A DNA stretch of 54,865 nt from Amphritea atlantica (GTDB lineage: Bacteria > Pseudomonadota > Gammaproteobacteria > Pseudomonadales > Balneatricaceae): contig NZ_JAHKQE010000042.1 in NCBI RefSeq assembly GCF_018860855.1, forward strand, positions 1 to 54,865, read 5' to 3'. The notes below the pieces were generated by a model. That model was not told the DNA's origin. It was given only the letters and a program-made list of their open reading frames with translations, and did not search any database. The position numbers and the translations under genes were made by a program. Of the stretch, positions 9,218 to 19,043 are shown piece by piece; the stretch's first letter is position 1; each line of letters begins with the position of its first letter.

Positions 9218-11091
9218 CAGGAATTCCCCTCAATCTCGTCAATACTATGCCCTTTAAGAGCGTTTTTAATGCTTTGATCCATCCGTCGCGCAGCAAAGAA
9301 ATCGCTGGCCTGGGATAGCACCTTGACGCCCTGCTCAATCAAGCCCGCATCAGAGCCGTCACGTAACGTTTGCAGAATAGCCATCTGCTCACGCAGATGA
9401 TCGAGCTCTTCAGCGGTAAGTAACGCTTGCCCATCGGCTTGCATCGCCTGTTCAAGTGACGATAACAACCGATCCGCCTCAACCTGCTGCTCACGTAGAT
9501 TGCGCAGCACCATATCTTCTTCAGCAAAGCTATATGATGCTTTTAGCATATCAGCAATTTCATTATCATCCAGCCCATACGAAGGCTTCACCTGAATCTC
9601 ACTTTCAACCCCGGTGGATAACTCTTTAGCAGACACTCCTAACAAACCATCGGCATCCACTTGGAATGTGACTCTAATTTTCGCTGCTCCAGCCGCCATT
9701 GGCGGAATACCACGGAGCACAAATTGAGCCAAAGAGCGACAATCTGATACCAGTTCTCGTTCACCCTGAACCACATGGATCATCATCGCGGTCTGACCAT
9801 CTTGATAGGTGGTAAACTCTTGCGCCCGAGCCACTGGGATCGATGAATTACGGTGGATAACTTTTTCCGCCAACCCACCCATGGTTTCCAGGCCCAGCGA
9901 CAGCGGCAATACATCCAGCAGCAGCATTTCACTATCAGGCTTATTACCAGCCAAGACATCCGCTTGAATGGCGGCACCTACCGCCACAACGCGATCGGGA
10001 TCAATATCGATTCGAGGAGCACGCTGAAAAAACTGCTCAACCCGAGCACGCACTGCCGGAACCCGCGTACTACCACCGACCATGACAACATCTTGAACTT
10101 CATCAAGCTCGACACCCGCATCCCTTAAGGATCGACGACAAGCCCGAATGGTTTTACTAATCAGCGAATCAACCAGACTATCAAACAACTCACGGGAAAC
10201 ATCTAACGAGATTCTCTGTCCCGCATGATCAAGATCTACCGTCACCGACTCATGATCGGTCAGCTGCTCTTTAACCCAACGCGCTTTCTCCGTCAGATAA
10301 CGGGATTCACCCGCCACAACCTCTTTACCGCCAAGCTGATCCAAAAACCACCCAGCTAACGCTAAATCAAAATCATCGCCACCTAGCGCACTATCGCCGC
10401 CGGTCGCCAAAACCTCGAATACACCTTTGTTGAGGCGCAAAATAGAGATATCGAAGGTACCGCCACCGAGATCATAAACAGCAATAACCCCTTCAGCCGC
10501 TTGATCTAAACCATAGGCAACCGCAGCCGCCGTTGGCTCATTGAGCAAGCGTAGCACTTTAATGCCCGCCAACTGTGCCGCATCTTTGGTTGCCTGACGC
10601 TGTGCATCATCAAAATAGGCCGGTACGGTAATAACCGCTCCCTCAAGCTCGCCTTCTAAGGTTGCGCGTGCTCGGGCCTTCAAAGTCTTTAAAATTTCCG
10701 CAGAGATCTCAACAGGGCTTTTATCCCCGGCGACCGTCTGCAAATACGGCATCCCCCCCTCGCGCTCGCTGAAACGGTAAACCGCTTCACCTTGCAAGCC
10801 TTTCAGATCGGTAATACCACGACCCATTAGTCGCTTTACTGACACTATCGTATTGAAAGGATCGACCGAGGCTTTTGCCAATGCTGCCTGGCCAACCACC
10901 ACGCCCTGTTCCGTATAACGGACAACAGAGGGCAATAAGTGACTGCCGCCCTCATCAGATAATGTTGTTGATTCGCCACTGCGAACAGCCGCAACCAGTG
11001 AATTAGTCGTACCTAAATCAATGCCCACCGCCAGCTTACGCTTGTGAGGCTCAGGACTTTGTCCCGGTTCTGCAATCTGCAATAACGCCAT
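9217..11091 (-). CDS. hscA: Hsp70-type chaperone HscA
   Basis: HscA is a specialised DnaK-like ATPase that binds the LPPVK loop of IscU and drives transfer of the assembled cluster. The nucleotide-binding domain shows [12 protein letters not shown] near the N-terminus, [11 protein letters not shown] and [11 protein letters not shown]. The substrate domain follows with [14 protein letters not shown] and a helical lid. Its 624 residues are the normal family length. It lies 6 bases after hscB and overlaps fdx by four bases. Confidence 0.97.
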   Translation of the reverse strand: MALLQIAEPGQSPEPHKRKLAVGIDLGTTNSLVAAVRSGESTTLSDEGGSHLLPSVVRYTEQGVVVGQAALAKASVDPFNTIVSVKRLMGRGITDLKGLQGEAVYRFSEREGGMPYLQTVAGDKSPVEISAEILKTLKARARATLEGELEGAVITVPAYFDDAQRQATKDAAQLAGIKVLRLLNEPTAAAVAYGLDQAAEGVIAVYDLGGGTFDISILRLNKGVFEVLATGGDSALGGDDFDLALAGWFLDQLGGKEVVAGESRYLTEKARWVKEQLTDHESVTVDLDHAGQRISLDVSRELFDSLVDSLISKTIRACRRSLRDAGVELDEVQDVVMVGGSTRVPAVRARVEQFFQRAPRIDIDPDRVVAVGAAIQADVLAGNKPDSEMLLLDVLPLSLGLETMGGLAEKVIHRNSSIPVARAQEFTTYQDGQTAMMIHVVQGERELVSDCRSLAQFVLRGIPPMAAGAAKIRVTFQVDADGLLGVSAKELSTGVESEIQVKPSYGLDDNEIADMLKASYSFAEEDMVLRNLREQQVEADRLLSSLEQAMQADGQALLTAEELDHLREQMAILQTLRDGSDAGLIEQGVKVLSQASDFFAARRMDQSIKNALKGHSIDEIEGNS

Positions 11092-11097
11092 ATTTAT

Positions 11098-11640
11098 TTA
11101 TTCGTCGAAAAGTTGATCTTCCAAAACTTCAATCTCACGGCCCAGCTTATCAATAAACTGCATCTTTCTGACACAGACGGCTGCGGCTTCATGGGCTGAA
11201 GGCGTCGATTGTTGATAGTAACTATCAAACTGTTCACGCAGTGACTTCATCTCCTGCTCTACCGTCTGCCGGAGCCGCTCAATATCAGCGTCCGGATCCG
11301 ATGCACTGGCGATATCCTCTAGCGACTCGCGCAACTCCATCTGCTGCATAAGAAACATGGGATCAAGCTGTACCTGAGATTCAGAGAAGGTATCAATCCC
11401 TTCTAATTTCAACAGATACTGAGCGCGCGACAAAGGATTTTTAAGCGTCGCGACCGCTTCATTGAGGTATGCCGTGTATTGAACAGAAAGTCTACGCTCT
11501 CTGTCGGACAGGTGAGAGAAACGATCCGGGTGCAGCGTCTTTTGCAACTCCCGGCTTCGTTCAGATAAAGCTTGCAGATCCAGCTGATACGTCACCGGCA
11601 GAGCTAAAAATTCGAAATAGTTCTGGGTAATATCCATCAT
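11098..11640 (-). CDS. hscB: J-domain co-chaperone HscB
   Basis: HscB delivers IscU to HscA and stimulates its ATPase. The N-terminal J domain has HPD at residues 37-39, and the C-terminal three-helix bundle binds IscU. It is 180 residues long. Two adjacent ATG codons (11640 and 11637) could serve as the start; the first is used here. It sits between iscA and hscA in the standard isc order. Confidence 0.95.
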   Translation of the reverse strand: MMDITQNYFEFLALPVTYQLDLQALSERSRELQKTLHPDRFSHLSDRERRLSVQYTAYLNEAVATLKNPLSRAQYLLKLEGIDTFSESQVQLDPMFLMQQMELRESLEDIASASDPDADIERLRQTVEQEMKSLREQFDSYYQQSTPSAHEAAAVCVRKMQFIDKLGREIEVLEDQLFDE

Positions 11641-11692
11641 ATAACCAGCAGGTGAAAAAGAGTGGTTGTGAGCGACTTAAACCAATGATGCA

Positions 11693-12016
11693 TCAAATAT
11701 TAAAGCTTTCGCCACAACCACACTCATTTTTGACGTTAGGGTTATTAAACTTAAACCCTTCGTTAAGACCCTCTTTAACAAAGTCCAACTCGGTTCCGTC
11801 AAGATAGAGAAGACTCTTAGGATCAATCACAACTTTAACACCGTCCGATTCAAACACCTGATCTTCTTCCTGAATATCATCAACAAACTCCAGCACATAA
11901 GCCATGCCAGAGCAGCCCGACGTGCGAACCCCAAGACGAATACCAAACCCGTGGCCACGCCCCTTCAGATATTTGCCAATATGATCAGACGCAGCCGGTG
12001 TCATTGAAATTGCCAT
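11693..12016 (-). CDS. iscA: A-type iron-sulfur carrier IscA
   Basis: IscA carries iron or 4Fe-4S clusters to client enzymes. The three conserved cysteines are Cys35 (TSGCSGMAY) and the C-terminal CGC pair Cys99 and Cys101, matching E. coli IscA positions. Length is 107 residues. The gene is 37 bases after iscU. Confidence 0.97.
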   Translation of the reverse strand: MAISMTPAASDHIGKYLKGRGHGFGIRLGVRTSGCSGMAYVLEFVDDIQEEDQVFESDGVKVVIDPKSLLYLDGTELDFVKEGLNEGFKFNNPNVKNECGCGESFNI

Positions 12017-12052
12017 GAATCCGTTTACTCCATTGAGCCTAGGGCTCCGTTA

Positions 12053-12439
12053 TTACTTCTTCGCCTGCTTCTCTTTATAGTCAGCAACAGCCGCTTTAAT
12101 CGCATCCTCTGCCAATACAGAGCAGTGAATTTTAACCGGCGGCAACGCCAGCTCTTCAGCGATTGTCGTATTTTTAAGTTCCTGGGCCTGATCCAAGGTC
12201 ATCCCTTTCACCCACTCGGTAACGAGTGAACTAGAGGCGATAGCCGAACCACAACCATAGGTCTTAAATTTGGCATCTTCGATAACGCCGTCGTCACTGA
12301 CTTTAATCTGCAGACGCATCACGTCGCCACAAGCAGGTGCACCGACCATACCTGTACCGATGTTATCGTCTTGATCATTCATTTTGCCGACATTACGAGG
12401 ATTCTCGTAATGATCGATAACCTGTTCACTATAAGCCAT
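12053..12439 (-). CDS. iscU: Iron-sulfur cluster scaffold IscU
   Basis: IscU is the scaffold on which new 2Fe-2S clusters form from IscS-derived sulfur. Ligand residues are Cys37 and Asp39 (ACGD), Cys63 (YGCGS) and Cys106 (HCSVLAED), and the HscA recognition sequence LPPVK precedes Cys106. Length is 128 residues, typical of the family. It is 36 bases downstream of iscS. Confidence 0.98.
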   Translation of the reverse strand: MAYSEQVIDHYENPRNVGKMNDQDDNIGTGMVGAPACGDVMRLQIKVSDDGVIEDAKFKTYGCGSAIASSSLVTEWVKGMTLDQAQELKNTTIAEELALPPVKIHCSVLAEDAIKAAVADYKEKQAKK

Positions 12440-12474
12440 AACGACCTCCTAAAGCAGTATCCACCTAGTTAAGA

Positions 12475-13689
12475 CTAGTGATGGACCCATTCAACTTTGC
12501 TTAAATCCACACCGTCTTTATACATATCCCACAAAGGCGATAATTCACGGAGCTTACCTACGGCTGTACGAATTTCAACGACAGCTCGATCTATATCTTC
12601 TTCTGTAGTAAAACGGCCGATTGAGAAACGAATAGAACTATGCGCCATCTCATCATTCAATCCTAACGCTCGCAGCACATAAGAAGGCTCTAAGCTTGCT
12701 GAAGTACAGGCAGACCCTGAAGATACCGCTAAATCTTTAAGCGACATCAACAGCGACTCACCCTCAACAAAGTTGAAGCTAACATTCATATTGCCAATAT
12801 AACGCTGATCTCGAGAACCGTTCAGGTAGATCTCTTCCATATCGGAAAGACCATCCCAGAAACGTTTTTTCAAAGCGGTAATGCGTTCAATTTCCTCATG
12901 CATTTCGGCTTTAGCAATTGCTGCAGCCTCACCCATGCCGACGATTTGATGCGTTGCCAGCGTACCAGAGCGCATACCACGTTCGTGGCCACCACCGTGC
13001 ATTTGAGCTTCCAGACGCACACGAGGCTTACGACGAACATAAAGCGCGCCCATACCTTTTGGTCCGTACATCTTATGCGCAGAAAGAGAGATCAGGTCGA
13101 CCTTCATTGCTACAACATCGATATCAACCTTACCAGCACTCTGGGCCGCATCAACATGAAACAACACACCATTCGCACGGGTAATTTCACCGATCGCGGC
13201 GATGTCATTGATCACGCCAATTTCATTATTAACATGCATCAGAGAAACCAGAATCGTATCATCACGCAACGCTGCCGCCACCGCTTCAGGTTGAATAATA
13301 CCGTCTTTGTCTGGATCTAAATAAGTAACTTCAAAACCTTCACGCTCTAATTGACGACAAGTATCCAGTACCGCCTTGTGTTCAATCTTAGAGGTAATAA
13401 TGTGCTTGCCCTTCTTCTGATAGAAGTGCGCCACGCCTTTAATAGCCAGATTATCAGATTCAGTAGCACCGGAAGTCCAAACAATCTCTCGTGGATCTGC
13501 ATTCAGCAAGTCAGCAACCTGACGACGCGCAGTTTCAACAGCCTCTTCAGCTTTCCAGCCATATAAATGAGAGCGAGATGCCGGGTTACCGAAATTACCG
13601 TCCATCGTGAGACACTCAATCATCTTCTCTGCAACCCGGGGATCTACAGGTGTTGTAGCGGAATAATCAAAGTAGATTGGTAATTTCAT
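12475..13689 (-). CDS. iscS: Cysteine desulfurase IscS
   Basis: IscS is a PLP enzyme that removes sulfur from cysteine and passes it to IscU and to tRNA thiolation factors. The PLP lysine is Lys206 (SAHKMYG) and the mobile catalytic cysteine is Cys328 ([11 protein letters not shown]). At 404 residues it matches E. coli IscS. It is the first structural gene after iscR, separated by 33 bases. Confidence 0.98.
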   Translation of the reverse strand: MKLPIYFDYSATTPVDPRVAEKMIECLTMDGNFGNPASRSHLYGWKAEEAVETARRQVADLLNADPREIVWTSGATESDNLAIKGVAHFYQKKGKHIITSKIEHKAVLDTCRQLEREGFEVTYLDPDKDGIIQPEAVAAALRDDTILVSLMHVNNEIGVINDIAAIGEITRANGVLFHVDAAQSAGKVDIDVVAMKVDLISLSAHKMYGPKGMGALYVRRKPRVRLEAQMHGGGHERGMRSGTLATHQIVGMGEAAAIAKAEMHEEIERITALKKRFWDGLSDMEEIYLNGSRDQRYIGNMNVSFNFVEGESLLMSLKDLAVSSGSACTSASLEPSYVLRALGLNDEMAHSSIRFSIGRFTTEEDIDRAVVEIRTAVGKLRELSPLWDMYKDGVDLSKVEWVHH

Positions 13690-13722
13690 TGTCTATACTT
13701 CTCCAAAAACCTGAACCGTGTT

Positions 13723-14208
13723 TCAGGCCGTTACTTTTGCGGAAATGAGTGAATCTTCAAATGAGGATAAATGCTCTCGATCCTGTCGCTTAGCAACAGT
13801 ACGTACATCACTTCTTTCCATCAGGTCAGCCAATGTTATCTGGCTTAAAAAATCATGGATCTGGCTACTCAGGTCGCACCATAAATGATGTGTCAGACAG
13901 ATGCTACCGTCTTGACAACTTCCAGTATGACCACAGCCTGTTGCATCAACTGATTCATTCACTGCGTCAATAACCTGCGCAACGTTAATACCTTGCTGTT
14001 CCCGATTCAACTGGTAACCACCACCGGGCCCACGCACACTGCGAACCAATTCGTTGCGACGCAACTTTGCAAATAACTGTTCAAGATATGACAGGGAAAT
14101 GCCCTGCCGCTCTGATATATCGGCCAGACTTACAGGCCCGTTGCCGGCATGGATTGCCAGATCAAGCATCGCTGTCACCGCATAGCGGCCTTTTGTTGTT
14201 AATCGCAT
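13723..14208 (-). CDS. iscR: Iron-sulfur-sensing repressor IscR
   Basis: IscR is an Rrf2-family regulator that binds a 2Fe-2S cluster and represses isc when clusters are plentiful. The winged-helix domain is followed by ligands Cys92, Cys98, Cys104 and His107, identical in position to E. coli IscR. I place the start at the ATG at 14208 (161 residues), with GGAGAG just upstream. A longer reading frame extends upstream but would run across the promoter and IscR boxes. Autoregulation is supported by two boxes at 14262-14311. Confidence 0.97.
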   Translation of the reverse strand: MRLTTKGRYAVTAMLDLAIHAGNGPVSLADISERQGISLSYLEQLFAKLRRNELVRSVRGPGGGYQLNREQQGINVAQVIDAVNESVDATGCGHTGSCQDGSICLTHHLWCDLSSQIHDFLSQITLADLMERSDVRTVAKRQDREHLSSFEDSLISAKVTA

Positions 14209-14253
14209 TAGCAATCTCTCCGTCATTCTTCGCACGTCAACGAAGCTAACCAC

Positions 14254-14282
14254 ATTATGCAATAACCAACCATTTTGGTCAA
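14254..14282 (-). promoter_or_regulatory. isc operon promoter
   Basis: On the minus strand, TTGACC (14282-14277) and CATAAT (14259-14254) are separated by exactly 17 bases. The core overlaps the proximal IscR box, so bound IscR would block RNA polymerase. The start codon of iscR is about 46 bases past the -10. Confidence 0.8.
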
Positions 14283-14286
14283 CTAT
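14262..14286 (-). promoter_or_regulatory. IscR type-1 box, promoter-proximal
   Basis: A 25-base site begins ATAGTTGACC and ends GGTTGGTTAT on the minus strand, around an AAAAT centre. It matches the known type-1 pattern (ATAsyyGACT-N5-AGTCrrsTAT) at most positions and covers the -35 and spacer of the isc promoter. Confidence 0.75.
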
Positions 14287-14311
14287 AAAACCCAGTAAAA
14301 CAGTCAACTAT
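14287..14311 (-). promoter_or_regulatory. IscR type-1 box, distal
   Basis: A second site abuts the first. Its left half ATAGTTGACT is a perfect type-1 half-site; its right half is weaker. Paired boxes upstream of iscR are also known in E. coli. Confidence 0.6.
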
Positions 14312-14358
14312 AGGCAGCAACCATTACATCAAGCACAAACCATCTACTTATCAATACG

Positions 14359-15093
14359 TTAGCGACGACATCCTTTCTGAATTGCCGTTAACATCCCACG
14401 CAGAATATTGACTTCTATTTTATCAGGCACCGCTCTTAATAGCAGCCGTTGCAACCTTGGCATCAGATTGCGAGGCTTCTCAGGATCAAGAAAGTCGATA
14501 TCCGTTAGCGCCTCTTCAAAGTGATCGAACAACATTTCAAGCTCACGTCCCTCAGCAAGATCAACATCCCACTCCGTACCCCAGCGCGGCTTGGCATCGC
14601 TCACATCAACCTCTTTCGCCATGCGCATTTCATAGGTAATCACCTGAACTGCAGCAGCAAGATTTAACGAGCTAAACTGCTCATTAACGGGAATATGCAC
14701 ATGCTGATGACAACGCTGCAGCTCTTCATTAGTCAATCCACGATCTTCCCGCCCAAAGACAATAGCAACACGGGTTGTCACCGGCAGTGGCGACACAATT
14801 GCCGCGAGCTCTCGTGGATTCACCAAAGGCCAAGGAATAGTACGACTACGCGCACTGGTGCCCACCACTAAATGACAATCGGCCAACGCATCCTCAAGAC
14901 TCTCCACCACCGTGGCATTTGTCAGTATATCGTCAGCACCCGCCGCACGAGCACTCGCATCTGCATGAGGGAAACGCCGCGGCTCAATCAGGCAAAGATC
15001 GGACAAGCCCATATTTTTCATCGCCCGAGCTACACCACCGATATTGCCAGGATGGGTTGTGTTAACCAGCACGATTCGGATATTTTCCAGCAT
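14359..15093 (-). CDS. trmJ: tRNA (cytidine/uridine-2'-O-)-methyltransferase TrmJ
   Basis: TrmJ is a SPOUT-class methyltransferase that modifies position 32 of certain tRNAs. The N-terminus MLENIRIVLVNTTHPGNIGG aligns with E. coli TrmJ, which fixes the start at 15093 (244 residues); an in-frame extension to 15123 is not conserved. The knot-forming segments VAIVFGREDRGL and HIPVNEQFSSLNLAAAV are present. It lies downstream of the divergent suhB promoter and before iscR, as in E. coli. Confidence 0.94.
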   Translation of the reverse strand: MLENIRIVLVNTTHPGNIGGVARAMKNMGLSDLCLIEPRRFPHADASARAAGADDILTNATVVESLEDALADCHLVVGTSARSRTIPWPLVNPRELAAIVSPLPVTTRVAIVFGREDRGLTNEELQRCHQHVHIPVNEQFSSLNLAAAVQVITYEMRMAKEVDVSDAKPRWGTEWDVDLAEGRELEMLFDHFEEALTDIDFLDPEKPRNLMPRLQRLLLRAVPDKIEVNILRGMLTAIQKGCRR

Positions 15094-15184
15094 CTTTAAC
15101 CCGCCATTACAAAAAAGGCCCATATTTTAGCAGATATTTTGCAACTATTAATCATGGACTGTTCTTTATATGCCAACTGTTTTG

Positions 15185-15190
15185 TATAAT
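15185..15190 (+). promoter_or_regulatory. suhB promoter -10 with GC-rich discriminator
   Basis: A consensus TATAAT is followed directly by GCGCG, 32 bases before the suhB ATG. The -35 is poor (GTTCTT or TTCTTT at 17-18 bases). The GC-rich discriminator resembles stringently controlled promoters. Confidence 0.65.
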
Positions 15191-15222
15191 GCGCGTTTTG
15201 GTTCCCTTACTGGTATTTACAG

Positions 15223-16035
15223 ATGCAACCGATGGTTAATATCGCCCTGCGCGGAGCGCGCGTCGCAGGTGAACAAATCTCCCGTTCTATTGAACGACTT
15301 GATTTGATCAAATCAGAACAATCAAGTGTTATCGAATATATCGAAGACACCTGCAAACAAGCTGAACGCACTATCGTTAATACGATCTATAAGGCGTATC
15401 CCGATCATCAGATCAACTGTGAATATACCGGCACACACAAACCTGAAGATAGAGTTTGTGATGTTATATGGTCAGTTAATCCGATTGACAGCATTTCTAA
15501 CTTTTCTAACGCGTTGCCAGTCTTTGCCCTAAGCATTGCCTGTCATCAACGAGGAAAACTGGAACACGCTATCATCCTCAACCCTATTACGGGTGAAGAG
15601 TTTACCGCTAGCCGTGGCAGAGGCGTGCAACTGAACGGCAAACGTCTGCGCGTCAGCAATCGCAAGCTGCTAGATAACGCCCTGATTGGCAGCGGCTTCT
15701 TTGGCCGCAGCAGCGACAAAGCCCATCTCGATAGCTTCCAGCAGATTTTCAAAAATATATCGCTGGAAAATGGCCGCATACACAGCGGTGGGTCACCCGC
15801 ACTGAATCTTGCTTATACAGCTGCTGGACGGCTGGATGGTTTCTTTCAAATTGGTTTGAAACAATCAGAGATGGAAGCAGGCACACTCATGATCCAAGAA
15901 GCGGGCGGTTTACTGTCCGACTTCACCGGTAACAATAACTACATGAGTTCCGGCAACCTAGTGGCAGGCAACCCTAAAATACTTAAGGCATTGTTACAGG
16001 CTATCCATCCTGCATTAAACGATGAGCTCAAGTAA
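15223..16035 (+). CDS. suhB: SuhB-family protein with degraded inositol monophosphatase site
   Basis: The whole sequence aligns with SuhB from E. coli and P. aeruginosa (MQPMVNIALR start, SIACHQRGKLEHA, FTASRGRGVQLNG, VAGNPKILKAL end; 270 residues). The metal and catalytic positions are changed: the DPxDGTTN motif reads NPIDSISN (Asp to Asn86, Gly to Ser90), the WDxAAG motif reads SEMEAG (Trp to Ser215, Asp to Glu216), and the VTxxD Asp is Cys44. Glu67 and Asp89 remain. In E. coli SuhB is also a Nus factor for rRNA antitermination, a role independent of catalysis. I infer this copy kept that role and lost phosphatase activity. Confidence 0.9.
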   Translation: MQPMVNIALRGARVAGEQISRSIERLDLIKSEQSSVIEYIEDTCKQAERTIVNTIYKAYPDHQINCEYTGTHKPEDRVCDVIWSVNPIDSISNFSNALPVFALSIACHQRGKLEHAIILNPITGEEFTASRGRGVQLNGKRLRVSNRKLLDNALIGSGFFGRSSDKAHLDSFQQIFKNISLENGRIHSGGSPALNLAYTAAGRLDGFFQIGLKQSEMEAGTLMIQEAGGLLSDFTGNNNYMSSGNLVAGNPKILKALLQAIHPALNDELK

Positions 16036-16058
16036 TTACATAACATACGTCTAATGTT

Positions 16059-16087
16059 AAAAAACCGAGCCTCGCTCGGTTTTTTTT
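16059..16087. terminator. Terminator of suhB (bidirectional)
   Basis: ACCGAGC (16064-16070) pairs with GCTCGGT (16074-16080) around CTC. A and T runs on both sides let it work in both directions; it lies just past the suhB stop. Confidence 0.85.
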
Positions 16088-16116
16088 GATGCACAAGAGC
16101 AACAAACACTCGATAC

Positions 16117-16148
16117 AAAAAATCCCAGCCGAAGCTGGGATTTTTTTT
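16117..16148. terminator. Terminator of purA (bidirectional)
   Basis: TCCCAGC (16123-16129) pairs with GCTGGGA (16134-16140) around CGAA. It has an A-run on the left and an eight-T run on the right, and lies 30 bases past the purA stop. Together with 16059-16087 it insulates two convergent gene blocks. Confidence 0.85.
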
Positions 16149-16180
16149 CAGTCCACTATCAGACCGAATACAAACAACGA

Positions 16181-17485
<1,305 letters not shown>

Positions 17486-17509
17486 CTAGCGATTAGTCTA
17501 TCTTAATAA

Positions 17510-18694
17510 TTAAAGGCTCTCGAGAACCCACGTACCATCCTGCTGTACTAACTGATGAGTAAACTGCTGCGCATCTTCCACAACCGTACTATCCAGCAAC
17601 TGCACAACACGCTCTCCCTGAGCTCTCAACTTAGCCACAACTTCCAGCGCTGCAGAGTCTTCGACAGCCGGTACCCGTACAACTTTACGCGTAAGCTTAG
17701 GCGGCATTACCGCTAAACCTACAAGCGTTTTCAAATCTGCACTGAATCCAGTTGCCGGACGAGCACGACCAAAATCGCGCCCGACTTCATCATAACGACC
17801 ACCCTTAGCCACCGCTTGCCCAAATGCCGGAACATAAGCAGCAAACACGACCCCCGTATGGTAGTTATAACCCCGCAACTCACTCAGATCGAAATACAGA
17901 TCTAGTTGCGGATAACGCTGGGAGATCTGCTCTGCAAGTGCATCCAGATAATCCAACGCTTCAATAATCGTTTGCTCAACACCCGCAAAACACTCACGAG
18001 CTTGTTGCAACACTTCCCGCCCACCATGCAGTGTCGGCAAAACAGCCAAATAACACTTAATACGCTCATCCAGATCAGATTGCGCTAAAAATCGCCCAAT
18101 TTCAGGAAGATCTTTACGTTGCAGCAATTCGAAATATTCAGCTTCCTGGTCAGCGCTCAAGGCAGCCTCACCCATCAAACCGCGGTAGATACCGACATGG
18201 CCTAAATCGAGACTTAGTTCTTGATTTACCTGCATCGCATTCAAGGTTTCTACCATCAGCGAGATAATCTCAACATCACTGGCAACACCGGAATGACCAA
18301 ACAGTTCAGCACCCACTTGTAGCGGGTTTCGGGACGCCAACGGATTAGCTGGCAGGGTATGCAATACAGTACTGCAATAGCAAAGACGAACCGGCCCTTG
18401 ATAACTCAAGTGGTTCGCGTCAATACGCGCGACTTGCTGGGTAATATCTGCACGAATACCCAGCATTCGACCCGTTAACTGATCCGTTACTTTAAACGTA
18501 TTCAGCTCCAGATCTCGACCCACCCCCACTAACAGTGAGTTTAGGTGTTCGATCAGCGGTGTCATGACTAACTCATAACCCCAGCTATCATAAAGATCCA
18601 GCAAGCGACGACGCGCAGTCTCAACCTGTTGTGCCTGAGGCGGCAGCACCTCTTTGACGCCGTCTGGTAGCAACCAGCGTTCTGCCAAGGACAT
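17510..18694 (-). CDS. hisZ: ATP phosphoribosyltransferase regulatory subunit HisZ
   Basis: HisZ is a HisRS-like protein without aminoacylation activity. It forms a complex with a short HisG and gives that enzyme histidine feedback control in the first step of histidine biosynthesis. Class II synthetase-like features include ADITQQVARIDA and KGGRYDEVGRDFGRARPATGF. It is 394 residues long. The ATG has GGAGAG nearby. Its presence predicts a short-form HisG elsewhere in the genome. Confidence 0.93.
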   Translation of the reverse strand: MSLAERWLLPDGVKEVLPPQAQQVETARRRLLDLYDSWGYELVMTPLIEHLNSLLVGVGRDLELNTFKVTDQLTGRMLGIRADITQQVARIDANHLSYQGPVRLCYCSTVLHTLPANPLASRNPLQVGAELFGHSGVASDVEIISLMVETLNAMQVNQELSLDLGHVGIYRGLMGEAALSADQEAEYFELLQRKDLPEIGRFLAQSDLDERIKCYLAVLPTLHGGREVLQQARECFAGVEQTIIEALDYLDALAEQISQRYPQLDLYFDLSELRGYNYHTGVVFAAYVPAFGQAVAKGGRYDEVGRDFGRARPATGFSADLKTLVGLAVMPPKLTRKVVRVPAVEDSAALEVVAKLRAQGERVVQLLDSTVVEDAQQFTHQLVQQDGTWVLESL

Positions 18695-18717
18695 GTAACT
18701 CTCCGAAATACAGTGGA

Positions 18718-18915
18718 TCAGTTGAATATATAAAGCAAGATGACACCGGTCATCATACTTACAAAACCAGTTATGCGCAGCCCTCGGTTACTCACCAAGG
18801 CTAATTGATGTACCAAGTTGCGCCAACGTTGTGGATAAAGAAAAGGGACGATACCTTCCATCACCAGCATCAGACAAAAGCCTATCAGTAGCGGATGCCA
18901 AAGATCAGAATGCAT
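18718..18915 (-). CDS. yjeT: YjeT/DUF2065 small membrane protein
   Basis: This 65-residue protein has two membrane segments (about residues 8-26 and 45-63) joined by a short basic loop with PQRWR. The family is widespread, of unknown function, and typically sits between hflC and purA. It does so here with hisZ inserted before purA. Start ATG. Confidence 0.85.
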   Translation of the reverse strand: MHSDLWHPLLIGFCLMLVMEGIVPFLYPQRWRNLVHQLALVSNRGLRITGFVSMMTGVILLYIFN

Positions 18916-18952
18916 GCTTTACCTCAACACAACGGCACAGCCGTCACATAAA

Positions 18953-18976
18953 AAAACCGGGTCATAACCCGGTTAA
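18953..18976 (-). terminator. Terminator between hflC and yjeT
   Basis: ACCGGGT (18956-18962) pairs with ACCCGGT (18967-18973) around CATA. The minus-strand transcript then enters a seven-T run. It should end the hfl transcript and separate it from yjeT-hisZ-purA. Confidence 0.8.
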
Positions 18977-18985
18977 TAAATTCTA

Positions 18986-19022
18986 CCACGGAATAGACAT
19001 ATTAGTGCAGCCTATTCCGTGG
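18986..19022. terminator. Perfect 11-bp hairpin after hflC
   Basis: CCACGGAATAG (18986-18996) pairs perfectly with CTATTCCGTGG (19012-19022) around a 15-base loop. The T-run is on the plus-strand side, although no plus-strand gene reads in. On the minus strand it sits just past the hflC stop and before the second hairpin. Confidence 0.55.
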
Positions 19023-19043
19023 ATTTTTTATACGACAAACGAT

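Noticed and set aside
12898-13320. Plus-strand reading frames opposite iscS and similar long antisense frames elsewhere
   Set aside because: They mirror well-supported genes on the other strand and show no ribosome-binding sites or recognisable protein features.
14209-14307. Longer IscR starting upstream of 14208
   Set aside because: The extension covers the promoter and IscR boxes, is not conserved, and the ATG at 14208 has GGAGAG and aligns with E. coli IscR.
14312-14358. cysE between iscR and trmJ as in Pseudomonas
   Set aside because: The gap is only about 50 bases beyond the promoter and contains no coding sequence.
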